In this document: positions 1 to 5,485 of the stretch, piece by piece
How positions within the stretch are numbered: position 1 is the stretch's first letter
Layout of the letters: each line of letters starts with the position of its first letter
Assembly: GCA_035656335.1 (NCBI GenBank)
Contig: DASRSS010000011.1
Coordinates: 1-6,419 of the forward strand
From: DASRSS01 sp035656335
GTDB lineage: Bacteria > Actinomycetota > Actinomycetes > Mycobacteriales > Jatrophihabitantaceae
Direction of reading: 5' to 3'
DNA length: 6,419 nucleotides
The notes under the pieces: model-generated
What the model saw: only the letters and a program-made list of their open reading frames with translations
What the model was told of the DNA's origin: nothing
Database searches by the model: none
Made by a program: the position numbers and the translations under genes

Positions 1-435
1 CAGCTTCCGCGCCGCCCGGAGTCGCTGCTGACCCGCGACTCGCGCTGGGTGCGGCACCTGTTCGACACCTGGACGGGGCCACGCTGGCGCGGCACGCCCG
101 GCTACCGCGCCGACGTCGAGCGGTACGCCGAGGCGGTCCGCATCCCGCAGGTCGCGTTCTGCGCGTCCGAGCACTTCCGGTGGCTGGTGCGCTCGCTGCC
201 TCGCGCGGACGGGCGCCGGTTCGCCGCGTCCCTGCGCAGGCCGGTGTCCGCGCCGGTGCTGCACCTGCACGGTGACTTCGACACGTGCGTGCTGCCGTCC
301 ACCGCCCGCGGCTCGGGCCAGTACGTCACCGGCACGTACGAGTACCGGGTGCTGGACGGTGTCGGCCACTTCCCGCACGACGAGGTGCCCGAGCTGATCT
401 CCGGAGAGCTGCTGCGCTGGGCGAAGGCGCGCTGA
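1..435 (+). CDS. Alpha/beta-hydrolase fold protein, C-terminal part (EphE-like), 5' truncated
   Basis: The frame is open from base 1 and ends at TGA 433-435, giving 144 residues. The true start lies outside the window, so the GTG at 49 is only an internal valine. What is seen is the last part of an alpha/beta hydrolase. A strand ending in HLHGDFD (residues 88-94) carries the likely catalytic acid Asp94, and the GHFPHDE segment carries the likely catalytic His123, followed by the usual amphipathic C-terminal helix. The nucleophile elbow lies upstream and cannot be checked. Lying next to and convergent with a marP-type gene matches the position of the epoxide hydrolase-like ephE of mycobacteria, so an epoxide hydrolase or related hydrolase is inferred. 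The substrate is unknown, and haloalkane dehalogenase or esterase activity cannot be excluded. Its stop lies 13 bp from the marP stop, with no terminator hairpin between them. Confidence 0.85.
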   Translation, partial: QLPRRPESLLTRDSRWVRHLFDTWTGPRWRGTPGYRADVERYAEAVRIPQVAFCASEHFRWLVRSLPRADGRRFAASLRRPVSAPVLHLHGDFDTCVLPSTARGSGQYVTGTYEYRVLDGVGHFPHDEVPELISGELLRWAKAR

Positions 436-448
436 CCGCAGGCCTCAC

Positions 449-1648
449 TTACTCCGGCGTGCAGGATCCGGTGCCGACGGGCGCGGAGGCGGCGCGCCCG
501 CTGGACGCGTCCTGCGTCAGCTGACCGGCCGTGAGCGCGTAGCCGGTGTCGGAGGAGTCCAGCGCGGTCGCGAACACCATGCCGAGGACGGATCCGTCGT
601 CGGCGAGCAGCGGCCCGCCGGAGTTGCCGCTGCGGATGATCGCGCGCAGCGAGTAGATCTGGCGGTCGACGCTGCCGTGCCCGTAGATGTCGGTGCCCCC
701 GACCGCGGCCTGCGTGCGGATCCGCGCGGGCCGCACGGTGAACGGCCCGTTCTCCGGGAAGCCGAGTACGACCGCCGGCGTCCCCTGGCTCGCGGTGCCG
801 GACGCGAAGTGCAGCACTGGCGCCTGCAGCTGCGGCACGTCCAGCACGGCGACGTCGGTGCGCGGGTCGAAGAGCACCACGGTCGCCGGCAGCATGCGCT
901 TGTTCGCCAACTGGACGGACACCTGGTTCGTGCCGGCCACGACGTGCGCGTTGGTGATCACCTTGTGCGGCGCGATGACGAAGCCGCTGCCCTCGATGCC
1001 GCGATTGCACGACGGCGCCTGGCCGTAGATCTTGAACGTGGACCGGTGCGCGCGCTGCACGACCGCCTGCACGGCCGGCGACAGGTTGGGGTCGGGCGCC
1101 GGGACGGACACGCTCGGCCCCGCGCCGCCGAGGTTGTCGCCGAACACGGGCGGGAAGCCGCTCTGGTTGAGGAACGAGCGCATCGAGCCGTAGAGGTCGC
1201 GCACCCCGGCCGGCATCACGCCGTTGACCGCGCGCACGATCGTCGAGTGGCTGGCCTCCGCGGACAGCTGCGGGTACGGCGAGGACGCCAGCGGCACGGC
1301 GACCATCCAGGCCACGATCAGCACCGACGCCACGCCGAGCCCGGTGCCGACGCCGCTGTCCAGCAGCCGGCCGCGTCCGGTGACCAGCTTGGCGCGCACG
1401 TGGCCCGCGATCCACGCGCCGATCAGCTGGCCGATCATCGCCAGCATCAGCACGCACAGGATCGCGACCGGCACCTGGGCCCGTCCGTCCGCCAGCCGCG
1501 AGCCGAGCGGCTCGGCCAGCTGCGCGCCGATCGCCGCGCCGCCGAAGAACCCGATCATGGACAGCGCCCCGACGACCGCGCCGTGGCGGAAGCCGCCGAT
1601 GCCGTAGGCCACTGCGGCCACGACGATGACGAGGTCGAGGAGGTTCAC
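449..1648 (-). CDS. marP: MarP-type membrane-anchored serine protease
   Basis: The 399-residue protein is almost the same length as mycobacterial MarP, a periplasmic protease needed for acid resistance. Four hydrophobic helices (about residues 1-20, 23-45, 59-82 and 99-122) form a CvpA-like membrane domain. A linker leads to a chymotrypsin-like protease domain from about residue 195. The triad is visible: His235 in TNAHVVAG, Asp265 in RTDVAVLD and Ser343 in GNSGGPLL. Cys214 (PSCNRG) and Cys396 (GSCTPE) match the pair that forms the activity-promoting disulfide in M. tuberculosis MarP, which supports an extracytoplasmic protease domain. The start is GTG at 1646-1648, chosen because the first helix begins at once. 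It lies 7 bp after the cupredoxin stop, so the two genes are probably co-transcribed, and it has only a weak ribosome binding site. The stop is TAA. Confidence 0.95.
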   Translation of the reverse strand: MNLLDLVIVVAAVAYGIGGFRHGAVVGALSMIGFFGGAAIGAQLAEPLGSRLADGRAQVPVAILCVLMLAMIGQLIGAWIAGHVRAKLVTGRGRLLDSGVGTGLGVASVLIVAWMVAVPLASSPYPQLSAEASHSTIVRAVNGVMPAGVRDLYGSMRSFLNQSGFPPVFGDNLGGAGPSVSVPAPDPNLSPAVQAVVQRAHRSTFKIYGQAPSCNRGIEGSGFVIAPHKVITNAHVVAGTNQVSVQLANKRMLPATVVLFDPRTDVAVLDVPQLQAPVLHFASGTASQGTPAVVLGFPENGPFTVRPARIRTQAAVGGTDIYGHGSVDRQIYSLRAIIRSGNSGGPLLADDGSVLGMVFATALDSSDTGYALTAGQLTQDASSGRAASAPVGTGSCTPE

Positions 1649-1655
1649 GTCGGCG

Positions 1656-2096
1656 TCAGCTCGGCAGCACCACGAGGGTGCCGGTCATGCCCTGCTGGGT
1701 GTGGATGGTGCACACGAACTGGTATCGGCCGGGCGCGGGAGCGGTGAAGGTGGACTCCTTCGTGTCGCCGTTCGCGGTCAGCGGCACCCAGTCGGACGGG
1801 AACTTCGGCACCTGGAAGTTGTGCGGCGCGCCGCCGCCGTCGTTGATCAGGATCACCTTCACCTTGCCCGGGTGGACGGTGATGGTGGACGGCGAGAACC
1901 GGAAGTCGCTGGCGTGGATGGTCACCTGCTGCACGCCGTTGACCGTCGACGCGGTGGCCGAGCCGGTGTGCGGCGCCTTGTTCGCGGCCGGCTGGGTGTT
2001 GGAGCAGGCGGCCAGCCCGACCGCGGCCGCGGCGGCGAGGAGGCCGGCGGACCCGGCGCGCAGCGTTCGGGCGCTCAGCGATCGGGCAACCGGCAT
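1656..2096 (-). CDS. Cupredoxin-domain lipoprotein (type I copper protein)
   Basis: From the ATG at 2094-2096 this is a 146-residue secreted protein. The N-terminus has arginines, then an Ala/Leu-rich core and a lipobox LAAC with lipidated Cys31, so the mature protein should be anchored to the outer face of the cytoplasmic membrane. A Thr/Ala/Asn-rich linker precedes a single cupredoxin domain (about residues 58-146). It has all four type I copper ligands: His92 in APHNF, then Cys129, His132 and Met137 in the C-x2-H-x4-M loop. The fold and ligands imply one-electron transfer or copper binding; the partner is not known. A GTG at 2127-2129 would add 11 residues (157 in total). I prefer the ATG because it gives a normal signal peptide and sits 7 nt after a TANNNT box. 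The gene probably heads an operon with marP. Confidence 0.9.
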   Translation of the reverse strand: MPVARSLSARTLRAGSAGLLAAAAAVGLAACSNTQPAANKAPHTGSATASTVNGVQQVTIHASDFRFSPSTITVHPGKVKVILINDGGGAPHNFQVPKFPSDWVPLTANGDTKESTFTAPAPGRYQFVCTIHTQQGMTGTLVVLPS

Positions 2097-2103
2097 GGTT
2101 TGG

Positions 2104-2109
2104 ACGGTA
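2104..2109 (-). promoter_or_regulatory. Candidate -10 box for the cupredoxin-marP operon
   Basis: Read on the minus strand this is TACCGT, which fits the actinobacterial TANNNT -10 pattern. It ends exactly 7 nt before the ATG at 2096, so transcription would begin at or next to the start codon. No Shine-Dalgarno sequence lies before that ATG. Together these suggest a leaderless mRNA. No good -35 hexamer is visible at 17 nt spacing, so confidence is low. Confidence 0.35.
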
Positions 2110-2193
2110 CAGCGGCCCGCTGTGCGCACATCCAGGCAGCCGTACCGACGCGCTAGCGGCCCGTGAGTTGCGCGCGCCCTCGCTGGGTGGGGC

Positions 2194-2841
2194 TCAGGCC
2201 GGGATCGGCCGCTGCACGCCCTGGTCCCACGGCCGGTTCCAGCCGCCGAGGGTGAGTAGCTGGTCGAGCAGGATCGCGGTGAAGCCCCAGATGAAGAAGC
2301 CGTCCACCTCGAAGCCGGGCCCCTGCCAGCCGGACGGGTGCACGACGGCGAACCGGTTGGCCGGGTCGGTCAGCTCGTCGATGGACAGCACGCCGGTGCG
2401 GGCGACCTCGATCGGGTCGACCGGTGCGACCGGGTGCGGCTGGTGCCACCACGCGAGCACCGGCGTGACGACGAAGCCCGAACGCGAGATGTAGATCTCC
2501 GGCAGGCGCGCGAGCGGCGTCACCGAGGCAGGGTCGAGCCCGACCTCCTCGTTGGCCTCGCGCAGCGCCGCAGCGACCACGTCGGCGTCGTCGGGGTCGA
2601 CGGCGCCGCCGGGGAAGGCGACCTGGCCGGGGTGTCGGCGCAGCCCCTCGGCCCGCTGGATGACCAGCACACCAGGGCCGGTATCGCCGCGGCCGGCGCC
2701 GTCCGGATGCGTCTCGGCGAAGGCGACCAGGACCGCGGACGCCCGCGCGCTGCCGTCCTCCGGCGGCGGGATCCGGGGGAAGTCCTCGCCGCGCGCGGTG
2801 CGCGCCGCCGTGACCAGCGGGGCGAGGAAGTCCGGGATCAC
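2194..2841 (-). CDS. NUDIX hydrolase, NudL/CoA pyrophosphatase-like
   Basis: The protein has 215 residues and starts with GTG at 2839-2841, which overlaps the nth stop as GTGA. The segment LRRHPGQVAFPGG (about residues 67-79) fits the UPF0035 signature of the NudL-type NUDIX subfamily, whose studied members cleave coenzyme A to 3',5'-ADP and phosphopantetheine. The NUDIX helix follows as LREANEEVGL (about residues 93-102), with the metal-binding glutamates of REUxEExGU. The spacing from the GG pair to the helix is one residue longer than the textbook NUDIX box, which I believe is common in this subfamily. A TWD-rich C-terminal part with WGFTA is also seen. It is the positional counterpart of the NUDIX gene between nth and marP in mycobacteria. 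CoA cleavage is inferred; other nucleoside diphosphate substrates are possible. Confidence 0.9.
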   Translation of the reverse strand: MIPDFLAPLVTAARTARGEDFPRIPPPEDGSARASAVLVAFAETHPDGAGRGDTGPGVLVIQRAEGLRRHPGQVAFPGGAVDPDDADVVAAALREANEEVGLDPASVTPLARLPEIYISRSGFVVTPVLAWWHQPHPVAPVDPIEVARTGVLSIDELTDPANRFAVVHPSGWQGPGFEVDGFFIWGFTAILLDQLLTLGGWNRPWDQGVQRPIPA

Positions 2842-3566
2842 GCCATCGATTCCATCATCTGCGACGCGCTGCGGACGAGCTTGGCCGCGACCTCGGGATC
2901 CGTCGGCCCCTCGCCGAAGGACGGGCACCAGCGCGCGATCGGGCAGACGCCGCAGGCCGGCTTGCGCGCGTGGCACATGCGCCGGCCGTGCCAGATCACC
3001 CGGTGCGACAGGACGGTCCAGTCCTTCTTCGGGATCAGCGCGTTGATCACCAGCTCGACCTTGACCGGGTCGGTCTCGTCCGTCCACCGCCAGCGGCGCG
3101 CGAGCCGTCCGAAGTGGGTGTCGACGGTGATGCCCGGGATGCCGAACGCGTTGCCCAGCACCACGTTCGCGGTCTTGCGGCCGAAACCCGGCAGGGTGAC
3201 CAGCTCGTCGAGGGTGCGCGGCACCTCGCCGTCGAAGCGCTCGACCAGGGCCTGACCGAGCTTGATCAGCGAGTTCGTCTTGTTGCGGTAGAACCCGGTG
3301 GGACGGACCAGGTCCTCCAGCTCGGCGCGATCGGCGCCGGCGTAGTCGGCGGCGGTGCGGTAACGCGCGAAGACCTTCGGGGTGACCTCGTTGACCCGCT
3401 TGTCGGTGCACTGCGCGGACAGGATCGTGGCGACCGAGAGCTCGAGGGCGTTCGTGAAGTCCAGCTCGCAGTGGGCATCGGGGTAGAGGACCGCGAGTTC
3501 CTTGTTGATGCGCCGCGCCCGGCGGGTGAGCGCGAGCGGCGTCTCGTCCGCAGGCTTGGTAGGCAC
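2838..3566 (-). CDS. nth: Endonuclease III, [4Fe-4S] DNA glycosylase/AP lyase
   Basis: The 242-residue protein removes oxidised pyrimidines from DNA and nicks the abasic site, in base excision repair. The helix-hairpin-helix is LPGFGRKTANVVL (125-137), in which Lys131 is the Schiff-base lysine, and Asp149 in ITVDTHFGR is the catalytic aspartate. The iron-sulfur loop has Cys198, Cys205, Cys208 and Cys214 in the usual C-x6-C-x2-C-x5-C spacing. All key residues are present and the length fits actinobacterial Nth. The frame is open far upstream, but the region before GTG 3564-3566 is low-complexity Ser/Pro/Arg that overlaps the divergent gene, so I take that GTG as the start. It has no clear Shine-Dalgarno sequence but lies 7 nt after a TAGGCT box. 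The stop overlaps the start of the NUDIX gene by 4 bp, so the two are translationally coupled. Confidence 0.96.
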   Translation of the reverse strand: MPTKPADETPLALTRRARRINKELAVLYPDAHCELDFTNALELSVATILSAQCTDKRVNEVTPKVFARYRTAADYAGADRAELEDLVRPTGFYRNKTNSLIKLGQALVERFDGEVPRTLDELVTLPGFGRKTANVVLGNAFGIPGITVDTHFGRLARRWRWTDETDPVKVELVINALIPKKDWTVLSHRVIWHGRRMCHARKPACGVCPIARWCPSFGEGPTDPEVAAKLVRSASQMMESMA

Positions 3567-3573
3567 GCCGATC

Positions 3574-3579
3574 AGCCTA
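3574..3579 (-). promoter_or_regulatory. Candidate -10 box for nth
   Basis: On the minus strand this reads TAGGCT, a TANNNT match ending exactly 7 nt before the nth GTG. This predicts a leaderless nth-NUDIX transcript starting at the GTG. The -35 position (3597-3602, ACCGGG on the minus strand) is not a recognisable match. The call rests on the -10 pattern, its spacing and the lack of a ribosome binding site. Confidence 0.4.
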
Positions 3580-3602
3580 TCCGTGCGGTCTCCCCACCCG
3601 GT

Positions 3603-3633
3603 CCGACCAGAATTCGGCCGCAAATCTGGTCGG
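3603..3633. repeat. Perfect 9-bp inverted repeat between nth and the divergent gene
   Basis: The arms CCGACCAGA (3603-3611) and TCTGGTCGG (3625-3633) are exact reverse complements separated by 13 bp. The element is in the 112-bp divergent intergenic region, just upstream of the predicted nth -35 position and about 45 bp before the start of the plus-strand gene. It has no T-tract and lies upstream of both genes, so an operator for a dimeric regulator is more likely than a terminator. The regulator is unknown; the arms do not match the Crp or LexA consensus. Confidence 0.5.
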
Positions 3634-3669
3634 CGCGTGGGGGAAGCGGGCGTCGGCCGGGTGCACAAT

Positions 3670-3676
3670 GGAGGGG
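3670..3676 (+). promoter_or_regulatory. Ribosome binding site of the small membrane protein gene
   Basis: GGAGGGG lies immediately before the ATG at 3679 (GGAGG core with a 4-nt spacer). It decides the start, since the open frame extends further upstream through non-coding-like sequence. Confidence 0.7.
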
Positions 3677-3678
3677 TC

Positions 3679-3906
3679 ATGATCGGATTCCTGGTGCTGC
3701 TGTTCCCGCTGCTGCTGCTCGGCTTCGTGCTGCTCATGGAGCGCGTCGAGGAGCCGCTGAGCCAGGTCGCCGTGGAGCGCCAGCTCGAGCACTTCCTGGA
3801 CGACGCGAACGCCGACGAGCTGGACACGTTCGTGCGCGAGGGCACCGACTCGGCGCTGTCGCGGTTCCGGCAGCGTCCCGGCTGGTTCGGCCGTAGCCGC
3901 TCGTAA
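3679..3906 (+). CDS. Small single-helix membrane protein (Rv3675-like position)
   Basis: The gene encodes 75 residues. Residues 2-20 are an almost unbroken run of Leu, Phe, Val, Ile and Gly forming one transmembrane helix. A charged tail follows: an amphipathic, acidic middle (VERQLEHFLDDANADEL, residues 32-48) and a basic end rich in Arg (RFRQRPGWFGRSRS). There is no signal peptidase site, so it is probably anchored by its N-terminus. The start is chosen by the GGAGGGG site and by the helix beginning at residue 2. I recognise no domain. Its place between divergent nth and crp matches a conserved hypothetical membrane protein gene (Rv3675) in mycobacteria, so it is probably a real conserved gene of unknown function. 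The gene is transcribed towards crp, but the 127-bp gap with its own promoter suggests crp is controlled separately. Confidence 0.8.
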   Translation: MIGFLVLLFPLLLLGFVLLMERVEEPLSQVAVERQLEHFLDDANADELDTFVREGTDSALSRFRQRPGWFGRSRS

Positions 3907-3967
3907 CCGGCGCGCTGACCGTCCCTGCCGCCACGAGCCGGGCGCGGCGTCGGGCCGATGTGTGCCC

Positions 3968-3973
3968 TAGACT
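3968..3973 (+). promoter_or_regulatory. Candidate -10 box for crp
   Basis: TAGACT fits TANNNT and predicts a start of transcription near 3981, giving a leader of about 53 nt before the crp GTG. No convincing -35 hexamer is found at 17-18 nt spacing in the GC-rich sequence upstream, which is common for promoters that depend on an activator or for actinobacterial promoters in general. Confidence 0.45.
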
Positions 3974-3984
3974 CCCGGCGAGTG

Positions 3985-4000
3985 TGTGATTCGGCTCGCA
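3985..4000. promoter_or_regulatory. Near-consensus Crp binding site in the crp leader
   Basis: TGTGA-N6-TCGCA matches 9 of the 10 conserved bases of the Crp/GlxR consensus TGTGA-N6-TCACA. It lies just downstream of the predicted crp transcription start, where bound Crp would block RNA polymerase. Negative autoregulation by Crp is inferred from the position and the match. Crp encoded next door has the recognition-helix residues expected for this sequence. Confidence 0.6.
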
Positions 4001-4021
4001 GCCGCTTGCGTGGCCGGGCTC

Positions 4022-4029
4022 AGGAGGAG
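4022..4029 (+). promoter_or_regulatory. Ribosome binding site of crp
   Basis: AGGAGGAG is a strong Shine-Dalgarno match (AGGAGG core, 6 nt before the GTG at 4034). It fixes the crp start at this GTG rather than at in-frame codons further upstream. Confidence 0.9.
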
Positions 4030-4033
4030 CGAC

Positions 4034-4708
4034 GTGGACGAGATTCTGCGCAGGGCCGGACTGTTCCAGGGTGTCAACCCCGAGGCGGTTGAGGCGCTGG
4101 CCAACGAGTTCGAGATCATCGACGCGCCGCGCGGCTCGACGCTGTTCACCGAGGGTGAGCCCGGCGAGAGCCTGTACATCGTCCTGTCCGGCAAGATCAA
4201 GCTCGGCCGCCGCTCCTCGGACGGGCGCGAGAACCTGGTCGCCGTCATGGGCCCGTCCGACCAGTTCGGCGAGCTGTCGCTGTTCGACCCCGGCCCGCGA
4301 ACCGCCACCGCCACCGTGGTGACCGACGCCCGCCTCGCCCGGCTGCCGAAGGCGGCGCTGCAGGCGTGGGTGCGCGACCGTCCGGAGATCGCGATGCAGC
4401 TGCTGCGCGTGGTCGCCCGCCGGCTGCGCCGCACGAACACCATGCTCGCCGACCTCATCTTCGTGGACGTTCCCGGTCGCGTCGCCAAGCAGCTGCTGCA
4501 GCTGGCCCAGCGGTTCGGCTCGATCGAGGGCGGCCAGCTGCGCGTGACGCACGACCTGACGCAGGAGGAGCTGGCCCAGCTGGTCGGCGCGTCTCGCGAG
4601 ACCGTGAACAAGGCGCTGGCCGACTTCGCCTCGCGCGGCTGGCTGCGGCTGGAGGGCAAGAGCGTCGTGATCCTCGACCGCGAGCGCCTAGCCCGCCGAG
4701 CCCGCTAG
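4034..4708 (+). CDS. crp: cAMP receptor protein, global transcription regulator
   Basis: From the GTG at 4034, set by a strong ribosome binding site, the protein has 224 residues, the same length as M. tuberculosis Crp. It has an N-terminal cyclic-nucleotide domain (about 1-115), a long dimerisation helix (about 116-143) and a C-terminal winged helix (about 150-224). The phosphate-binding cassette FGELSLFDPGPRTA contains Gly79, Glu80, Arg89 and Thr90, and Thr134-Asn135 lie on the dimer helix. These are the residues that hold cAMP in the mycobacterial protein, so cAMP binding is expected. The helix-turn-helix LTQEELAQLVGASRETVNKAL (175-195) ends in a recognition helix with Arg188, Glu189 and Lys193, typical for TGTGA half-sites. 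Functional orthologues are Crp of mycobacteria and GlxR of corynebacteria. The 3' end overlaps the convergent MBL gene by 21 bp. Confidence 0.97.
   Translation: MDEILRRAGLFQGVNPEAVEALANEFEIIDAPRGSTLFTEGEPGESLYIVLSGKIKLGRRSSDGRENLVAVMGPSDQFGELSLFDPGPRTATATVVTDARLARLPKAALQAWVRDRPEIAMQLLRVVARRLRRTNTMLADLIFVDVPGRVAKQLLQLAQRFGSIEGGQLRVTHDLTQEELAQLVGASRETVNKALADFASRGWLRLEGKSVVILDRERLARRAR
4688..4708. other. Convergent 3' overlap of crp and the MBL gene
   Basis: The last 21 bp of both genes are shared. The ends form a 5-bp inverted repeat, CTAGC (4688-4692) and GCTAG (4704-4708), in which one arm holds the TAG stop of the MBL gene and the other the TAG stop of crp. No stem long enough for an intrinsic terminator and no T-tract is visible, so each transcript must run into the opposite gene. 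Confidence 0.85.
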
Positions 4709-5485
4709 ATACTCGAGTTGGGCGTTGACTGAAAGCTCGGCGGCCCACCAGACGGACTGGTCGACGTCCGCATACACGTGCTCGACGATCTGGCGCGCGG
4801 TCGCGTCCGGGCCCAGGGTGTCCAGCGCCGCGCGGACCTGGTCGAGCCGTTCCTGCCGGTGCTGCAGGTAGAACCGCGCCGCCGCCGCGAGATCGGGCAG
4901 CTCCGGACCGTGGCCCGGTAGCACCGCGACCGGCCCGAGGTCGGCCAGCCGGTGCAGCGAGTCCAGGTAGTCGCGCAGGTTCCCGTCCGGGTGCGCGACC
5001 ACGGTCGTGCCGCGTCCGAGGATCGTGTCGCCGGTCAGCACGGCACTCGTCTCGTCCGAGGAATCACGCACCAGGAACGACACCGAGTCGGCGGTGTGCC
5101 CGGGTGTGGCCACGGTCTGCACGCGCAGCCCGGCGGCCTCGAACGTCGCGTCCGGCCGCAGCGGCGCGCCACCGTGGCAGTGCTGCGGATCGACGGCGTG
5201 CACGGGTGCGCCGGTGCGCTCGTGCAGCGCCGCGGCGGCCTGGCTGTGGTCGAAGTGCCCGTGTGTGATCAACACGAGCGCGATCCGCGGGGCCGCGGCG
5301 AGCAACAGGTCGAGGTGCTCGTCGGACGTCTCCCCCGGGTCGACCACGACCGTCTCGTCAGCGTCGGACGCGCGCAGCAGCCAGGTGTTCGTGCCGTCCA
5401 GGGTCATCGGTCCGGGGTTGCGCTGCAGCAGCACCGAGGCGGTCGGTGTGACCGTCCGCAGCGACTCGTACGCGAGGTCGGTCAC
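4688..5485 (-). CDS. MBL-fold metallo-hydrolase, LACTB2-like (Rv3677c-type)
   Basis: The 265-residue protein starts with GTG at 5483-5485, overlapping the upstream NUDIX stop as GTGA. The metallo-beta-lactamase fold is clear: THGHFDHS gives His75, His77, Asp79 and His80, followed by His130 in TPGHT, Asp153 in LTGDT and His192 in PGHG, enough for two metal ions. After the fold, residues about 200-265 are helical and resemble the small winged-helix tail of LACTB2-like proteins. The opening GPMTLDGTNTWLL is also typical of that group. LACTB2 of animals is an endoribonuclease, but the substrate of the actinobacterial members is not established, so only a hydrolase is claimed; it is not a true antibiotic beta-lactamase. 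It is the last gene of a RidA-NUDIX-MBL operon and runs into crp tail to tail. Confidence 0.93.
   Translation of the reverse strand: MTDLAYESLRTVTPTASVLLQRNPGPMTLDGTNTWLLRASDADETVVVDPGETSDEHLDLLLAAAPRIALVLITHGHFDHSQAAAALHERTGAPVHAVDPQHCHGGAPLRPDATFEAAGLRVQTVATPGHTADSVSFLVRDSSDETSAVLTGDTILGRGTTVVAHPDGNLRDYLDSLHRLADLGPVAVLPGHGPELPDLAAAARFYLQHRQERLDQVRAALDTLGPDATARQIVEHVYADVDQSVWWAAELSVNAQLEYLAGSAG

Noticed and set aside
436..448. Terminator between the convergent hydrolase and marP genes
   Set aside because: The gap is 13 bp with no inverted repeat or T-tract.
102..1457. Long 451-residue minus-strand open frame overlapping marP and the hydrolase
   Set aside because: It is rich in Arg/Ala/Gly/His with no domain, and it is out of frame with the clearly real marP (triad, membrane helices). 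It is a GC-rich shadow frame.
677..1747. 356-residue plus-strand open frame opposite marP
   Set aside because: The Arg/His/Asp-rich composition is typical of antisense frames in GC-rich genes, and it has no start signal or recognisable motif.
2121..2130. TGTGCGCACA palindrome upstream of the cupredoxin gene as a Crp site
   Set aside because: The half-sites are too close: Crp needs TGTGA and TCACA separated by 6 bases, and here TGTG and CACA have only 2 between them.
2842..3411. Fusion of the NudL-type protein with a 190-residue upstream extension
   Set aside because: The upstream part is the shadow of nth in another frame; the GTGA overlap gives the normal start at 2841.
3567..3845. 93-residue N-terminal extension of Nth
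   Set aside because: It is low-complexity Ser/Arg/Pro sequence, lies antisense to the small membrane protein gene and crosses the divergent promoter region. Family length supports the GTG at 3566.
2338..3896. Plus-strand open frames opposite the NUDIX and nth genes
   Set aside because: Both real genes on the minus strand have complete motifs; the antisense translations have none and skewed composition.
3986..4033. 16-residue extension of Crp from an upstream ATT/GTG-type start
   Set aside because: The strong AGGAGGAG site and the match to the 224-residue family length fix the start at 4034; the extension would also cover the Crp site.
5264..5279. TGTGA half-site inside the MBL gene
   Set aside because: The partner half-site (CGAGC) does not match TCACA, and the site is intragenic.
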